Shown here: positions 24,567 to 25,522 of the stretch, one piece after another | Layout of the letters: every line of letters begins with the position of its first letter | How positions within the stretch are numbered: the stretch's first letter is position 1 | Source of the DNA: Puniceicoccales bacterium | GTDB taxonomy: Bacteria > Verrucomicrobiota > Verrucomicrobiia > Opitutales > JAIRKQ01 | Assembly: GCA_031289835.1 (NCBI GenBank) | Contig: JAITOW010000005.1 | Coordinates: 1-25,522 of the forward strand | DNA: 25,522 nucleotides | Reading direction: 5' to 3' | Program-made: the position numbers and the translations under genes | The notes under the pieces: generated by a model | The model's input: the letters and a program-made list of their open reading frames with translations, nothing else | Database searches by the model: none | Told to the model about the DNA's origin: nothing

Positions 24567-25025
24567 TTAATCTTTTACGGAAAGCTGGAATAGAAGGTTT
24601 TTATCCTGCGTTTTGATGGTAATGAGTCTGCATTCGTTGCTTGGCTCGATGGTGACATAAAATTTTGCCAAATCTTCGGGATATTCAAAAAAATGCTCCG
24701 GCCACTCTACCGCACAGCAAAAGGGCTCTACGATGATATCGTCCAGATTTAGAGCGCCCCAGGTCAAAAATTTTTCACGAAAAGCATCGATGTGAAAAAG
24801 TTTGTGGCGGGAACCAGAGTAGATATTCATCAGGTTAAATGATGGGCTGCTTATTTCCTGTTCCACGCCAAAGCCACTTGCCAAACCACGAACGAACACC
24901 GTTTTGCCCGCTCCGAGCGCACCGTTAAGTAGTACAACAACGTTCCCTCGGCAATTCTCTGCAAACAAATACCCACATCGCCGTGTTTCTTCTTCCGTTT
25001 TACTAAGCCAAATCAACTCGTGCAT
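24567..25025 (-). CDS. tsaE: tRNA threonylcarbamoyladenosine biosynthesis ATPase TsaE
   Basis: A 152-residue P-loop ATPase of the TsaB-TsaD-TsaE complex that makes t6A37 in ANN-decoding tRNAs. Walker A is GALGAGKT at 35-42. The TsaE-specific stretches follow: SSPSFNLMNIY (59-69), HIDAFR (78-83, with the functional Asp80) and AVEWPEHF (105-112, with Glu107). Length is normal. It starts at an ATG five bases after the stop of the CPBP-protease gene, so these two share an operon, and the LtaS-like gene follows on the same strand. Confidence 0.96.
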   Translation of the reverse strand: MHELIWLSKTEEETRRCGYLFAENCRGNVVVLLNGALGAGKTVFVRGLASGFGVEQEISSPSFNLMNIYSGSRHKLFHIDAFREKFLTWGALNLDDIIVEPFCCAVEWPEHFFEYPEDLAKFYVTIEPSNECRLITIKTQDKNLLFQLSVKD

Positions 25026-25030
25026 GACTA

Positions 25031-25522
25031 CTATATTTGCGCTTTAAATAACAATATCAACAGCAGAGAATTACAATTAAAAGCGGCATGGATAGATATG
25101 GGGATTAAAACACTTCCAAAGCGATCATAACTTTTTATTAGCAAAAAACTTAAAACATATAATGGTAATAATGATACGAGGTTGAAATGTAAAGTCGCAA
25201 AAATAGCGCTGGTCAAAATTGCAGCAGATCTGCGACTCAAATTACTCCTAAAAGCGCGGTATAATCCACCTCTAAAAATCAATTCCTCCATGATAGGTGC
25301 CAAAATAACAACCATTATTGAAAATAAAAATTTGGGAAAAAATCCGCTTAGCTTGGTGAATAGCACAACTGTCCCCTGTTCACAAAGCGGAACATTGAGG
25401 CCACATTTGTTCAAAAATATTAGCAGCGTGAGCCATAAATAGGACACCAGCCAAACAACCGGCAATGCCACGCCAAATCCGCATAGGCTCTCCCCTAGGA
25501 TGGAAGACCAAGGTTGTTTCAT
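25031..25522 (-). CDS. CPBP-family intramembrane metalloprotease, probably 5' partial
   Basis: The visible 163 residues carry the CPBP (CAAX protease/Abi) motifs in order: EELIFRGGLYR with E79, E80 and R84, then SAIFATLHFN with H112, then ISIHAAFN with H145 and N149. These are spread over hydrophobic segments. The reading frame is open to the window edge and the Met at 25522 is the last codon seen. Many relatives have further N-terminal membrane segments, so the true start may lie outside. The family includes prenyl-protein and bacteriocin-linked peptidases; nothing here defines the substrate. It is five bases upstream of tsaE. Confidence 0.88.
   Translation of the reverse strand: MKQPWSSILGESLCGFGVALPVVWLVSYLWLTLLIFLNKCGLNVPLCEQGTVVLFTKLSGFFPKFLFSIMVVILAPIMEELIFRGGLYRAFRSNLSRRSAAILTSAIFATLHFNLVSLLPLYVLSFLLIKSYDRFGSVLIPISIHAAFNCNSLLLILLFKAQI

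Noticed and set aside
24123..24593. Plus-strand open frame of 156 codons across the tsaE/LtaS-like junction
   Set aside because: Mostly antisense to the LtaS-like membrane region; no motif and no promoter.
1..25522. CRISPR arrays, insertion sequences, rRNA or tRNA genes
   Set aside because: No regularly spaced repeats, transposase frames with terminal inverted repeats, or RNA gene signatures were seen.

Overview
This 25.5 kb window is an ordinary bacterial chromosome segment, moderately AT-rich, with dense genes on both strands and the left end of a phage-derived block. A Gram-negative cell envelope is indicated by an autotransporter-type beta-barrel protein, a long YidC with a periplasmic domain, an ExbB/ExbD-like pair and type II secretion-type pseudopilins. 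Together with an LtaS-like alkaline-phosphatase-superfamily enzyme, GatB and an orphan RelE-like protein, the set reminds me of Verrucomicrobiota (Opitutia/Puniceicoccales-like). This placement is an inference from gene content; no rRNA or other phylogenetic marker was analysed.

Layout. At 27-3202 (minus) lies a Mu-like packaging module that continues off the left edge. Its order is a small winged-helix-like protein, a small terminase-position protein, a gp28-like large terminase and a gp29-like portal. Its G+C is visibly higher than that of its surroundings, and no early or integration genes lie on its upstream side. At 3454-5911 come the beta-barrel protein, then a site-2 protease and a DUF4013-like membrane protein on the minus strand. 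At 6022-7564 (plus) are three overlapping pseudopilin genes, followed by valS (7620-10322) and an unrecognised membrane-protein ORF. The minus-strand block at 11178-15335 reads exbB-like, exbD-like, mutL, relE-like, and an unrecognised membrane protein. At 15463-18608 (plus) are yidC, yebC and an unrecognised ORF. At 18614-20860 (minus) are plsC and gatB. A divergent thymidine-phosphorylase-like gene occupies 21034-22359 (plus). At 22430-25522 (minus) are a CPBP protease, tsaE and an LtaS-like enzyme.

How the genes work together. Several ordinary housekeeping functions are present: tRNA charging (ValS, GatB), tRNA t6A modification (TsaE), membrane-protein insertion (YidC), phospholipid synthesis (PlsC) and mismatch repair (MutL). 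The notable points are sequence-level departures inside familiar families. The DeoA-like enzyme keeps all three pyrimidine-binding residues but has changed every phosphate-binding residue. MutL lacks its endonuclease motif. One pseudopilin lacks the conserved Glu5. The ExbB-like protein has altered channel positions. No tRNA, rRNA, CRISPR array or insertion sequence was recognised. Apart from the 251-base gap at 3203-3453, every gene-free stretch is under about 190 bases.
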